A DNA stretch of 64,000 nt, taken from assembly GCA_002359895.1 (NCBI GenBank), contig DEOB01000010.1, positions 1,304,125-1,368,124 of the forward strand. Direction: 5' to 3'. Position numbers and translations under genes: made by a program. This DNA comes from Stenotrophomonas sp. UBA2629 (GTDB lineage: Bacteria > Pseudomonadota > Gammaproteobacteria > Xanthomonadales > Xanthomonadaceae). Positions 1 to 10,510 of the stretch are shown one piece after another (position 1 is the stretch's first letter; the number at the start of each line of letters is the position of its first letter). The notes below the pieces were generated by a model that was not told where the DNA came from, did not search any database, and saw nothing but the letters and a program-made list of their open reading frames with translations.

Positions 1-1
1 T

Positions 2-328
2 GCACGCTGGTTCTGGGACACGCTGGTGGATGCCGATCTGGCCAACAACAGCATGGGCTGGCAATGGGTGGCGGGCACGGGCGCGGACGCGGCGCCGTAC
101 TTCCGTGTGTTCAACCCGGTGACGCAGGCGCAGAAGTTCGACCCGCAGGCGCGCTACATCACCCGCTGGGTGCCGGAACTGGCCGCGTTGCCAGTGAAGG
201 CGCGGTTTGCGCCGTGGTTGTCTCCAGGGCTGCTGGCGGAGGCCGCGCCGTCATATCCGTCAAAGCCACTGGTTGATCTGGCCGAGGGGCGTGAGGCTGC
301 ATTGGCGGCATATCACCGGTCGCGGTAG
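2..328 (+). CDS. phr: Deoxyribodipyrimidine photolyase, C-terminal part (5' truncated)
   Basis: The reading frame is open from the first base of the window, so only the last 108 residues are visible. They contain the FAD-binding core signature of the photolyase/cryptochrome family: WQWVAGTG followed by DAAPYFRVFNP, then KFDPQARYITRWVPEL. Family knowledge: these residues line the FAD pocket and the cavity that takes the flipped-out cyclobutane dimer, which the enzyme splits with blue light. The N-terminal antenna domain lies outside the window, so a photorepair enzyme cannot be told from a cryptochrome by this part alone, though the sequence resembles class I CPD photolyases. Confidence 0.9.
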   Translation, partial: ARWFWDTLVDADLANNSMGWQWVAGTGADAAPYFRVFNPVTQAQKFDPQARYITRWVPELAALPVKARFAPWLSPGLLAEAAPSYPSKPLVDLAEGREAALAAYHRSR

Positions 329-461
329 GTGTTTTATTGATTCAGTCATGAAGATGAATGGAGGCATGCATGGAGGGCTTTCCATCATGCCGACATCGCA
401 TCGCTCTGTTTATCCTTGCCCGGTACCCACACGGCCAACCGGCCAACCGAAGGAGTGACAG

Positions 462-1160
462 ATGACCACCCGCAACCTTGTTCGCAATCTTTCCCTTGGC
501 CTGGTGGCAGCTGCCGTTCTTTCGGCGTGCGCCACCGGTGGTTCGTACGTGCAGCAGGATCAGTACGGCAATACCCCGCAGCAGCAGAACAAGACCGGCA
601 AGGGCGCCCTGATTGGTACCGCCATTGGTGTGGCTGCCGGCCTGCTCAGCGGTGGTGACGCAACCGAGCGCCGCCAGCGCGCAATGGTGGGTGCAGGTAT
701 TGGCGCGCTCAGCGGCGCTGCGGTTGGCAACTACCAGGACCGCCAGGAGCGTGCCCTGCGCGAGCGCACGGCCAACACCGGTATCGACGTGCAGCGCGAC
801 GGTGACAACATCACCCTGAACCTGCCGGACGGCATTACGTTTGACTTCAACAAGACCGCGCTCAAGCCGCAGTTCTACGGCGCGCTCAATGGCGTTGCCA
901 GCACCTTGAACGAGTACAACCAGACCATGATTGAAGTGGTCGGCCACACCGACAGCATCGGCACCGACGCGGTCAACAACCGCATCTCCAAGGAGCGTGC
1001 GGACGCGGTGGCTGCATATCTCAGCGCGCAGGGCGTACAGCGTGCCCGCATCGAGACGCTGGGTGCAGGCAAGTCCTACCCGATTGCCGACAACAGCACC
1101 GACGCTGGCCGCGCGCAGAACCGTCGCGTCGAGATCCGTGTGATTCCGCTGCGTTCGTAA
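462..1160 (+). CDS. OmpA-family outer-membrane lipoprotein (YiaD-like)
   Basis: A 232-residue protein with a lipoprotein signal peptide (lipobox LSAC, acylated Cys at about residue 23). A glycine-zipper region follows (GALIGTAIGVAAGLLSGG and GAGIGALSGAAVGNY, about residues 45-90), then an OmpA-like peptidoglycan-binding domain (about 118-230) with GHTDSIGTDAVNNRISKERA and RAQNRRVEIRV. Family knowledge: such lipoproteins anchor the outer membrane to diaminopimelate in peptidoglycan. A strong AAGGAG lies 6 bases before the ATG. It appears to be a single-gene unit, because a hairpin terminator follows directly. Confidence 0.92.
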   Translation: MTTRNLVRNLSLGLVAAAVLSACATGGSYVQQDQYGNTPQQQNKTGKGALIGTAIGVAAGLLSGGDATERRQRAMVGAGIGALSGAAVGNYQDRQERALRERTANTGIDVQRDGDNITLNLPDGITFDFNKTALKPQFYGALNGVASTLNEYNQTMIEVVGHTDSIGTDAVNNRISKERADAVAAYLSAQGVQRARIETLGAGKSYPIADNSTDAGRAQNRRVEIRVIPLRS

Positions 1161-1181
1161 TACAGGCAGCAGATGCATGAG

Positions 1182-1214
1182 CAGGAGGGCCGCGAAAGCG
1201 GCCCTTCCTGTTTG
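1182..1214 (+). terminator. Rho-independent-type terminator after the OmpA lipoprotein gene
   Basis: GGGCCGC-GAAA-GCGGCCC forms a perfect 7-bp stem with a GAAA tetraloop, extended by AGGA/TTCCT. A short TGTTTG tail follows. It sits about 20 bases after the stop codon. Confidence 0.7.
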
Positions 1215-1422
1215 ACGACTGCCGGCAGGCTATCCAGCAGGGCAGGGCGATGCCGCAACTGGTGGGCTTGATGGCTTATTCCTTAGAATGCCGGTGCATT
1301 GCGCCATTCCACGCAATCGGAGCCCGTCTACGTGTCCTTTCCAACTTCCACAATGCAGGCGCTTTCTCAGGCGGACGTTTCGTTCGCGGGCAAGCGAGCG
1401 TGTGGCAGGCAATGTGCTCCTA

Positions 1423-1938
1423 ATGACTGATAAGCCGACAAGCACCGCAGGCAGCGACACCGATCTGCATTGGATGCAGCATGCGTTGGCCTTGGCCGAC
1501 CGCGCGCAACGTGAGTTCGATGAAATTCCGGTGGGTGCAGTCTTGGTCGGCGCTGACGGTGCGTTGTTGGGTGAAGGTTGGAACCTCAACATTGCCAGCC
1601 ATGACCCCAGTGCGCACGCCGAAATTGTCGCCATGCGTGAGGCGGGCAAACAACTGGGCAACCACCGTTTGATCGGCAGCACGCTGTACGTAACGCTTGA
1701 GCCGTGCGCGATGTGTGCGATGGCGCTGGTGCATGCGCGTGTCGCGCGGCTGGTGTTTGCCGCTGGCGATCCTAAAACCGGTGCATGCGGCAGCGTGTTT
1801 GATCTGGTCGGCGACCCGCGCCACAACCATCGTGTTGAAGTGGTCAGCGGCCTGTTGGCACAGCAGGCCAGCCTGCGTTTGACCAACTATTTCCGCGCCA
1901 AACGTGGCCGCCCGTTATTGACCCCTGACGACCTTTGA
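1423..1938 (+). CDS. tadA: tRNA-specific adenosine deaminase
   Basis: A 171-residue zinc deaminase that would convert A34 to inosine in the anticodon of tRNA-Arg(ACG). The zinc site is visible as H65-A-E67 (ligand His and proton-shuttling Glu) and P94-C95-A-M-C98 (two ligand Cys). DPKTGACGS and RLTNYFRAKR are further typical TadA segments. The open frame extends upstream to 1288, but residues before 1423 do not look like the family, so the ATG giving MTDKPTS was chosen. A cytidine or guanine deaminase is less likely given the length and motif spacing. Confidence 0.92.
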   Translation: MTDKPTSTAGSDTDLHWMQHALALADRAQREFDEIPVGAVLVGADGALLGEGWNLNIASHDPSAHAEIVAMREAGKQLGNHRLIGSTLYVTLEPCAMCAMALVHARVARLVFAAGDPKTGACGSVFDLVGDPRHNHRVEVVSGLLAQQASLRLTNYFRAKRGRPLLTPDDL

Positions 1939-2028
1939 CGCGGCCTGCGCGTGGCGCCGGCGTATCATGTGCGCTTCGATATTCCGGCCGATGGTGATGT
2001 TCCGTCGGCCCACAGCACGAGGCATGAC

Positions 2029-2601
2029 ATGGCGGACAACAAAGCAGGCAACGACCGGTTGATCTGGATTGACCTGGAGATGACCGGGCTCGACACGGAC
2101 AACGATTCGATCATCGAGATCGCGACCGTCGTCACCGACGCACAGCTCAACGTGCTGGCCGAAGGCCCGGAGTTCGCCATCTCGCACCCGCTGGCCACGC
2201 TGGAAGCCATGGACGAATGGAACCGCAACCAGCACCAGCGCTCTGGCCTGTGGCAGCGCGTGCTCGACAGCACCATCACGCTGGGCCAAGCCGAAGCGCA
2301 GACCATCGCCTTCCTGCAGGACTGGATCAAAGCCGGCGCCTCGCCGATGTGCGGCAACTCCATCTGTCAGGACCGCCGCTTCCTGCATCGCGAAATGCCG
2401 CGCCTGGAAAGGTATTTCCACTACCGCAACCTGGACGTGTCCACGGTCAAGGAGCTGGCCAAACGCTGGGCACCGGCCGTCGCGGCCGGGGTCAGCAAAA
2501 CCTCCAGCCACACCGCACTGAGCGACGTGCAGGACTCCATCGCCGAGCTGCGCCACTACCGCCAGTTCATGGGCGCGCTGGCAGGCCTGCCGACCGCGTA
2601 A
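2029..2601 (+). CDS. orn: Oligoribonuclease (3'-5' exoribonuclease)
   Basis: A 190-residue DEDDh exonuclease that degrades 2-5-nt RNAs, including the pGpG product of c-di-GMP breakdown. Exo I is seen as IWIDLEMTGLD (Asp and Glu metal ligands), and Exo III as SSHTALSDVQDSIAEL with the catalytic His and final Asp. The length matches the family (about 180-190). The start was set at ATG 2029 because the family begins close to the IWIDLEMTG block; the frame is open further upstream. Confidence 0.94.
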   Translation: MADNKAGNDRLIWIDLEMTGLDTDNDSIIEIATVVTDAQLNVLAEGPEFAISHPLATLEAMDEWNRNQHQRSGLWQRVLDSTITLGQAEAQTIAFLQDWIKAGASPMCGNSICQDRRFLHREMPRLERYFHYRNLDVSTVKELAKRWAPAVAAGVSKTSSHTALSDVQDSIAELRHYRQFMGALAGLPTA

Positions 2602-2702
2602 GTTGCGGTGACGGGCTGGGGCTTTTGCCGGAAGCCCTGGCCCGAGACAGCTCGTTGCCCGCTGCACTTTTCGTTCAACCAGTGGCCGTTATGATCGGCG
2701 GC

Positions 2703-3560
2703 ATGAACGAGCTGACCTTGCTGCCGAACGACATCCGTAACCACGATCAGGACTGGGCCGATCTGCAGCGCGCAGTCGCCTTGCTGGAAGCGCCGACGCT
2801 CACCGCGCGCATGGCCGGTATCGTCGGTGCGCCGTTGGAATTTGCGGTGAAGAAGCTGCCGGTGTCGGTGTCAAAACGCATGCATGGCGCGGTGCAGGCG
2901 GCGCTGACCAAGGCGACGCAGACGGCCTTGTGGAGCATGGACAACATCCCCAACAAGTCCGCTTCCACCCGTTGGCACAAACTGGCCGCCGCCACTTCCG
3001 GTGCGGTGGGCGGTGCGTTTGGGTTCACCGCGCTGTTCATCGAGTTGCCGGTGTCCACCACCATCATGATGCGCGCGGTGGCGGATGTGGCACGCAGCGA
3101 AGGCTTTGATCTGTCCGAGCTCAGCACCCGTCAGGCCTGCCTGGAGGTTTTTGCGCTGGGCGGCAACTCGTCCAGTGATGATGCCAGCGACACCGGCTAT
3201 TACATCGCACGCGGTTTCACCACCGATGTGATGCGGCACCTGTCCGCCGAACTGGCCGGACGCATCGTCACGGGCCGTGATCTGACACTGGGCGTTGCGC
3301 CCAAGGAAGCGGGCAAACTGCTGGCCAAGCTGGTGGAGAAAGTTGCCGCCCGTTTTGGTGTGGTGGTGACCGAGAAATTCGCCGCGCAGGCAGTGCCGAT
3401 CGTCGGTGCAGCGGCGGGCGCCGCACTCAACACCATGTTCACCGACTACTACCAGGACATGGCGCGCGGCCACTTCATCGTGCGCCGCCTGGAGCGCAAG
3501 TACGGTGAAGCGGAAGTGCATCTGGCATACACGCAGGTGAGCGGGCGGTTGGCGGGTTGA
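2703..3560 (+). CDS. EcsC-family protein
   Basis: A 285-residue protein matching the EcsC family (Bacillus EcsC-like, function not established). It has a hydrophobic, glycine-rich middle (TSGAVGGAFGFTALFIELPVS), the ALGG segment (EVFALGGNSSSDDASDTGYY) and a C-terminal FTDYYQDMARGHFIVRRLERKYG. ATG 2703 (MNELTLL) was chosen; ATG 2691 four codons upstream is equally possible. The frame is open far upstream over orn, which is a shadow. It lies about 100 bases after orn and may share its transcript. Confidence 0.82.
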   Translation: MNELTLLPNDIRNHDQDWADLQRAVALLEAPTLTARMAGIVGAPLEFAVKKLPVSVSKRMHGAVQAALTKATQTALWSMDNIPNKSASTRWHKLAAATSGAVGGAFGFTALFIELPVSTTIMMRAVADVARSEGFDLSELSTRQACLEVFALGGNSSSDDASDTGYYIARGFTTDVMRHLSAELAGRIVTGRDLTLGVAPKEAGKLLAKLVEKVAARFGVVVTEKFAAQAVPIVGAAAGAALNTMFTDYYQDMARGHFIVRRLERKYGEAEVHLAYTQVSGRLAG

Positions 3561-3651
3561 GTGTGGGCGCGTCGTGAAGGGCGTTGGCGTTGGGAGCACG
3601 AAAGCCGGGCTGGGCGAGACGGGCGACCTTCTGTCTTTCTGCAGGAGGCCT

Positions 3652-3690
3652 TCCCCTCTCCCCAACCCCTCTCCCGCAAGGGGGAGAGGG
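3652..3690. repeat. REP-like palindrome, copy 1 (CCCTCTCCC family)
   Basis: A C-rich arm (CCCCTCTCCCCAACC) leads into the palindrome CCCTCTCCC-GCAAGG-GGGAGAGGG. A second copy lies about 50 bases downstream in the opposite orientation, and a third at 54150. Such inverted pairs between genes are typical of REP/REPIN-type elements. Confidence 0.75.
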
Positions 3691-3739
3691 ACTTTCAAGC
3701 TGCAGTTGCACGTATTGCCTCAGCTTGCGGGGCACTGAG

Positions 3740-3778
3740 CCCCTCTCCTCCGGTGGGAGAGGGGTTGGGGAGAGGGGT
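3740..3778. repeat. REP-like palindrome, copy 2 (inverted relative to copy 1)
   Basis: CCCTCTCC-TCCGGTGG-GAGAGGGG followed by TTGGGGAGAGGGG is the reverse complement of the copy-1 layout. The two copies form an inverted pair in the 380-base gap between the EcsC-family gene and ppsA. I see no gene in that gap. Confidence 0.75.
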
Positions 3779-3882
3779 TTCAGAGCCGCAGCGAAGTTCG
3801 TCAGGCGCCTGCTGCTGATCGCCGATTGTTTCCGAGACGTGGCAGGCCGAATGCCGCCGCCCAGCAAAATTCCGCACCGGCG

Positions 3883-3911
3883 CAAAAAACAAAACCCCGC
3901 CAAGGCGGGGT
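3883..3911 (-). terminator. Terminator of ppsA
   Basis: Read on the minus strand, ACCCCGCC-TT-GGCGGGGT is followed by TTTGTTTTTTG. This is a textbook intrinsic terminator about 30 bases after the ppsA stop. Confidence 0.88.
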
Positions 3912-3941
3912 TTCGTTCTGGTGCTGATCGCTAGAGCACGA

Positions 3942-6317
<2,376 letters not shown>

Positions 6318-6514
6318 GCGCGATGCTCCGTTTGGCCATCGCCCTGGTCGGGCTGGGGATGGCCACGTCCGTAGGAAGAAGCCAATATGATGCAGTGCAC
6401 ACCCAAGCCGCACAAGCTTGTGACAATACTTTGTCTTGTGCTTGTCTTTCCCGGGACAGGGTACGACCAGGCACCCTGACCCCAGGTCAGGACCACCACT
6501 ACGAGGGATCGCGC
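6318..6514. promoter_or_regulatory. Divergent ppsA/ppsR control region with a 12-bp perfect palindrome
   Basis: The 197-base gap separates the two starts. It contains CACAAGCTTGTG (6411-6422), a perfect palindrome, followed directly by related ACAA/TTGT half-sites (ACAATACTTTGTCTTGTGC). This is a candidate operator shared by the two promoters. The binding protein is unknown; a catabolite or carbon regulator is only a guess. Confidence 0.45.
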
Positions 6515-7336
6515 ATGTCGGCAATTCGGCCGGTTTTTTATGTCTCCGACGGCACCGGCATCACCGCCGAAACCGTGGGGCACAGTTTGTTGACCCAGTT
6601 CAATGGCTTCAGTTTCGTTACCGATCGCATGTCGTTCGTAGACGATGCGGACAAGGCGCATGACGCCGCAGCGCGCATCCGGGCTGCCGGCGAGCGCTAC
6701 CAGGTGCGGCCAATCGTCATCAGTTCCTGCGTGGATTCGAGCCTGGGCGGGATTCTGGAAGAGAGCGGGGCGCTGGTTCTGGATGTTTTTGCGCCGTTCA
6801 TCGGCCCGCTGGAGGACGAGTTGAACGCGGCCCGGCACTCCAAGGTGGGTCAGGCCCATGGCATGGTCGACTTTGACACCTACCACCGCCGCATCAATGC
6901 GATGAATTTCGCGCTCAGCCACGACGACGGCATTGCGGTGAATTACGACGAAGCCGACGTGGTACTGGTGGCGGTGTCGCGCGCCGGCAAAACGCCCACC
7001 TGCATCTATTTGGCCATGCACTATGGCATTCGCGCGGCCAACTACCCGCTTACCGAAGAAGATCTGGAGCACGATCGTCTACCGCCGCGTCTGCGGCCGT
7101 ATCGCAACAAGTTGTTCGGGCTGACCATCGACCCGGAACGTCTGCAGCAGATCCGCCAGGAGCGTCGGCCGAACTCGCGCTACGCCAGTGCCGAGGTGTG
7201 CAAGCGTGAGGTGTCGGCGGCAGAAACCATGTTCCGCATGGAGCGCATTCCGACACTGAGTACCACCCACACCTCCATCGAGGAAATCTCCAGCAAGGTG
7301 CTGGGGACGCTGGGTCTGCAGCGCGAGATGTACTGA
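6515..7336 (+). CDS. ppsR: PEP synthase regulatory protein (bifunctional kinase/pyrophosphorylase)
   Basis: A 273-residue DUF299-family protein. Family knowledge: it inactivates PpsA by ADP-dependent phosphorylation of a Thr and reactivates it by phosphate-dependent dephosphorylation. Visible features are the N-terminal FYVSDGTGITAETVGHSLL, the P-loop-like VSRAGKTPTCIYLA (about residues 150-163) and the C-terminal YASAEVCKREVSAAETMFR. The start ATG is set by the conserved N terminus; the frame is open further upstream. Its position divergent from ppsA confirms the assignment. Confidence 0.94.
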   Translation: MSAIRPVFYVSDGTGITAETVGHSLLTQFNGFSFVTDRMSFVDDADKAHDAAARIRAAGERYQVRPIVISSCVDSSLGGILEESGALVLDVFAPFIGPLEDELNAARHSKVGQAHGMVDFDTYHRRINAMNFALSHDDGIAVNYDEADVVLVAVSRAGKTPTCIYLAMHYGIRAANYPLTEEDLEHDRLPPRLRPYRNKLFGLTIDPERLQQIRQERRPNSRYASAEVCKREVSAAETMFRMERIPTLSTTHTSIEEISSKVLGTLGLQREMY

Positions 7337-7500
7337 GTGACGCCCTCCCTCTGTCATGGGCGGGGGGAGGGGAGTGGCGCGATACGTTTGGTCGATGACA
7401 TCCGAGGCCCGGCATTGCGCCGGTACTTACGCAGTCTGCGCCTGTCCCGCGCTGTTCCACAAGGCTGCACCGGACACGGTGCCGCGTGTACGATCAACCC

Positions 7501-8010
7501 ATGTCACAGGCACTTTCCCGCATTGATCGCATCCCCCGGCTGAGCCGTCTCAGCTGGTTGATGGGCTTGTACGCGGAAAACTACGGGCACCTTGTGCGCC
7601 TGTTCGCGCCGCAGCGGCTTGAAGCCGGCACCTATGTTTCCAGCATTGGCGATGGCTTGGATCTGCGTCTGGATGTGATCGAATGCCACCGCTACACGGT
7701 GGAGCTGCGCATGACCTACGACCTGTGCGATCCACTGACCGGCGAGCCGGACCCTTCCGCGTATGTGCGCCTTTACGGTGATGCGCGGCAGGCCGAGGCC
7801 ACGCACTGTTATGTGGGCCGGCGTTGGCAGGATGTGGTGGGCATGTATCCGCCCGCCGATGAGCTGATCAGTCACCGCATGCGCATGAATACCTTCTTGG
7901 GCAAGTGGCTGGAGTACCTGGCCGAGCGCGGCCACGGCGTGGCCACCTTGCATCGTGCGGATGCTCACACCCCGGCAGCGCGCAAGCCCAGTTCCGCGCT
8001 GGAGCACTGA
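7501..8010 (+). CDS. DUF1249-family protein (YqiB-like)
   Basis: A 169-residue soluble protein resembling the DUF1249/YqiB family: SWLMGLYAENYGHLVRLFAP near the N terminus, then YTVELRMTYDLCDP and RLYGDARQAEATHCY. The molecular function is unknown. In other proteobacteria the gene often lies near NUDIX and cAMP phosphodiesterase genes, and here a NUDIX gene follows after about 50 bases. GTG 7486 is an alternative start. Confidence 0.8.
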   Translation: MSQALSRIDRIPRLSRLSWLMGLYAENYGHLVRLFAPQRLEAGTYVSSIGDGLDLRLDVIECHRYTVELRMTYDLCDPLTGEPDPSAYVRLYGDARQAEATHCYVGRRWQDVVGMYPPADELISHRMRMNTFLGKWLEYLAERGHGVATLHRADAHTPAARKPSSALEH

Positions 8011-8063
8011 GCCGCGCGAGGCGATCGGGCATACTGAACGCCCCATGTTTTCGGTTGCCGCAG

Positions 8064-8552
8064 ATGCCGTACACCCCGATTCTGGCCACGCTTGGCTATG
8101 TGCTGTCCGCTGACGGCAAACAGGCCTTGATGATTCACCGCAACACCCGCCCCGGCGACCTGCATCTTGGCAAGTACAACGGCTTGGGCGGCAAGATGGA
8201 GCCGGAAGAAGACATCCTGGCCTGCATGCATCGCGAAATCCGTGAGGAGGCTGGCATCGAATGTGGCACCACGCGGTTGCGCGGCAGCATCAGCTGGCCG
8301 GGTTTCGGCAAAAATGGCGAGGACTGGTTTGCCTTCATCTTCGTCATTGACGATTACACCGGCACGCCGCTGAAAGCCAACCCGGAAGGCACGCTGGAAT
8401 GGGTGGCGGTGGATCAGCTGGAATCATTGCCGCTGTGGGAAGGCGACCGCCATTTCCTGCCGCTGGTGTTTGACGCCGACCCCCGGCCGTTCCACGGGGT
8501 GATGCCCTACCGTGACGGCAAGATGCAGTCGTGGAGTTTTACCCGCCTGTAA
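8064..8552 (+). CDS. NUDIX hydrolase, MutT/MTH1-like (8-oxo-dGTP type)
   Basis: A 162-residue NUDIX protein. The complete box is seen as GGKMEPEEDILACMHREIREE followed by AGI (G-x5-E-x7-REUxEExGU), about residues 39-62. It opens with TPILATLGYVLSADGKQALMIHR, and the C-terminal half (FHGVMPYRDGKMQSWSF) resembles 8-oxo-purine nucleotide diphosphatases of the MTH1/MutX branch. Sanitizing oxidized nucleotides is therefore the best guess, but substrate cannot be read from sequence alone. ATG 8064 was chosen because the family starts right before this beta strand. Confidence 0.88.
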   Translation: MPYTPILATLGYVLSADGKQALMIHRNTRPGDLHLGKYNGLGGKMEPEEDILACMHREIREEAGIECGTTRLRGSISWPGFGKNGEDWFAFIFVIDDYTGTPLKANPEGTLEWVAVDQLESLPLWEGDRHFLPLVFDADPRPFHGVMPYRDGKMQSWSFTRL

Positions 8553-8706
8553 TGCGTGCATTTCGTATGCGGGCTGCCCATGTGTGAACCGGCTGGACGC
8601 CTCGTCCTGCAGGGTGGTTGAACGGCCGCGCGCGGGACGATGCGCTGTACTGTCTGTACACAGGCGCTCGCGGTAATCTGTGGGCGTCCATGTTCTGTGA
8701 GTTCAC

Positions 8707-9321
8707 ATGAAACGTCACTTTTCGATGCTTCGCGAGTTTCAGCTTGCGGACTGGTTCACGCTCGGCAATGCCTTTTGCGGCACGGGAGCGATCTTTGCCG
8801 CGATGCGGTTCCTGCAGGATGGCCAGCGCGGCTATCTGATGTTTGGCATGGCCCTGATTCCGTTGGCTTTCATTTTTGATGCGCTGGACGGGCGGGTGGC
8901 GCGTTGGCGACAGTCGTCTTCCACGCTGGGCCGCGAGCTGGATTCGCTGGCTGACGTGATCTCCTTCGGTGTGGCGCCGGCAGCGCTGGCCTACGCCTGT
9001 GGCATGCAGGGCGGCTGGGATTGGCTGGTACTCAGTTACTTCGTCTGCTGCGGTGTCAGCCGCTTGGCGCGTTACAACGTCACCGCCGAGGAAATCTCCG
9101 GGGAGTCGGACAAGGTGCCGTATTTCGAAGGCACGCCCATCCCCACCAGCCTAGCGCTGGTGATCGTGCTGGCCTTGGCCGCGCATTTCAGCGCGATCGG
9201 CCCGGCACTTTGGGGCGGCAGCTGGCAGTTGGGGCCATGGCAGCTGCATCCGTTGGTGCTGCTGTTTGCGCTGTCCGGCTCGTTGATGATCAGCAAGACC
9301 CTGCGCATTCCCAAGCCCTGA
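8707..9321 (+). CDS. pssA: CDP-diacylglycerol-serine O-phosphatidyltransferase
   Basis: A 204-residue membrane enzyme of the CDP-alcohol phosphatidyltransferase family. The signature D-G-x2-A-R-x8-G-x3-D-x3-D is complete in DGRVARWRQSSSTLGRELDSLAD (about residues 62-84). The opening REFQLADWFTLGNAFCG and about six hydrophobic segments fit type II PssA, which condenses serine with CDP-diacylglycerol to phosphatidylserine, the precursor of phosphatidylethanolamine. Phosphatidylcholine synthase is an alternative in the same superfamily, but the size and N terminus favour PssA. Confidence 0.88.
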   Translation: MKRHFSMLREFQLADWFTLGNAFCGTGAIFAAMRFLQDGQRGYLMFGMALIPLAFIFDALDGRVARWRQSSSTLGRELDSLADVISFGVAPAALAYACGMQGGWDWLVLSYFVCCGVSRLARYNVTAEEISGESDKVPYFEGTPIPTSLALVIVLALAAHFSAIGPALWGGSWQLGPWQLHPLVLLFALSGSLMISKTLRIPKP

Positions 9322-9373
9322 GCCAGCCCCGGCCAGCATTGCTATCATCGCCAGGCAATCAGGGAACCAAGCA

Positions 9374-10510
9374 ATGAGCGGCTCAGGCAACAGCGGAAAC
9401 GAGGATTTTGAAGCGACCATGCGCCGTTATTGGGAGGCATGGGCGCAGACGTCACAGGCGCAGGCCGGTGCGGCGTCGGCGGATTTCCCGTGGCGCGAGA
9501 GCATCGAGCAATGGACCCGCCTGATCACCACCGACGCCCCTGCCGACGTGCAGGATCTCGGGGGGCGCTTCCAGCATCAGGCCGGCGATTGGTTCAGCCT
9601 GATGCAGCAGGTTGCCAGCCGTTTTGCGGGGCAGGACACCAGCGCAGCCGAAGTGGCTGGCGCTTGGCGTGAGGCCGTGCAGGGGCAGGGCGATGGCCTG
9701 CTGCGCTGGATGTTGGGTGCGGCCCGTGGTGGCAACGCGCTGAACGACCAACCTTGGATGCGTGAGTTCGCCCGTACCGTACAGGCCGGCTTGGGTGGCG
9801 AGGAGTGGCTGCAGGCCCCCGCCTTTGGACCGGCACGCGAGCATCAGGCGCGTTGGCAGGCGTTGTTGAAAATGCAGCGCGAGTACCAGGCGCGCGCCGA
9901 TGCGTATGTGGAAACCATTCGCGACGTGCTGGACGACGCCTTCAAACGCTTCGAGGAAAAACTGGCTGAGCACGAGGTGTCCGGCAGCCAGTTGACCAGT
10001 GCGCGCGCGATGTTCGATCTATGGATTGATGCCGCCGAAGAGGCTTACGCCAAGGTTGCGATGTCCGAAGAATTCCAGGGTATCTATGCCGACCTGGCAA
10101 ACGCGCAGATGCGGTTGCGCGCCGCGTCGCAGAAAGAGCTGGAGCGCGCCTGCGAAACCTTGGGTATGCCCACACGCACGGAAATGGACAGCGCGCACCG
10201 ACGTATCACCGAATTGGAACGTCAGGTGCGCCGGCTGATTGCTGCGGCGTCAGCGCCTGCTGCAACGCAGGCGGCCGACCGTGCGGCCCCCGCATCCGGC
10301 AAGCGCACCGTCAACGTGGCGCCGAAGCCGAAGGCTGCCAAAGCCACGCCGGCCAGGCCGCCAAAGGCCGCGCCGAAGAAAAGCGTGATCAAGGCAGCGC
10401 CGGCAAAGAAGCTTGCAACCAAGAAAGCGGTGACAAAAGCCGCCGCCAAAAAGAGCGTCGCCAAGAAAGCTAGCCCTGAAAAGACTGCACGCAAGAGAGG
10501 CAAGGCATGA
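9374..10510 (+). CDS. phaE: Class III polyhydroxyalkanoate synthase subunit PhaE, with basic C-terminal tail
   Basis: A 378-residue partner of PhaC, needed for class III PHA synthase activity at the granule surface. The body has the PhaE layout: acidic N terminus with RRYWEAWAQ, long helices, and a conserved block AMFDLWIDAAEEAYAKVAMSEEF then MRLRAASQKELERACETLGMPTRTEMD. From about residue 305 an Ala/Lys/Pro-rich tail runs to the end (KAAPKKSVIKAAPAKKLATK and similar). This tail recalls the histone-like tail of Pseudomonas PhaF. It overlaps phaC by four bases (ATGA). Confidence 0.88.
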   Translation: MSGSGNSGNEDFEATMRRYWEAWAQTSQAQAGAASADFPWRESIEQWTRLITTDAPADVQDLGGRFQHQAGDWFSLMQQVASRFAGQDTSAAEVAGAWREAVQGQGDGLLRWMLGAARGGNALNDQPWMREFARTVQAGLGGEEWLQAPAFGPAREHQARWQALLKMQREYQARADAYVETIRDVLDDAFKRFEEKLAEHEVSGSQLTSARAMFDLWIDAAEEAYAKVAMSEEFQGIYADLANAQMRLRAASQKELERACETLGMPTRTEMDSAHRRITELERQVRRLIAAASAPAATQAADRAAPASGKRTVNVAPKPKAAKATPARPPKAAPKKSVIKAAPAKKLATKKAVTKAAAKKSVAKKASPEKTARKRGKA

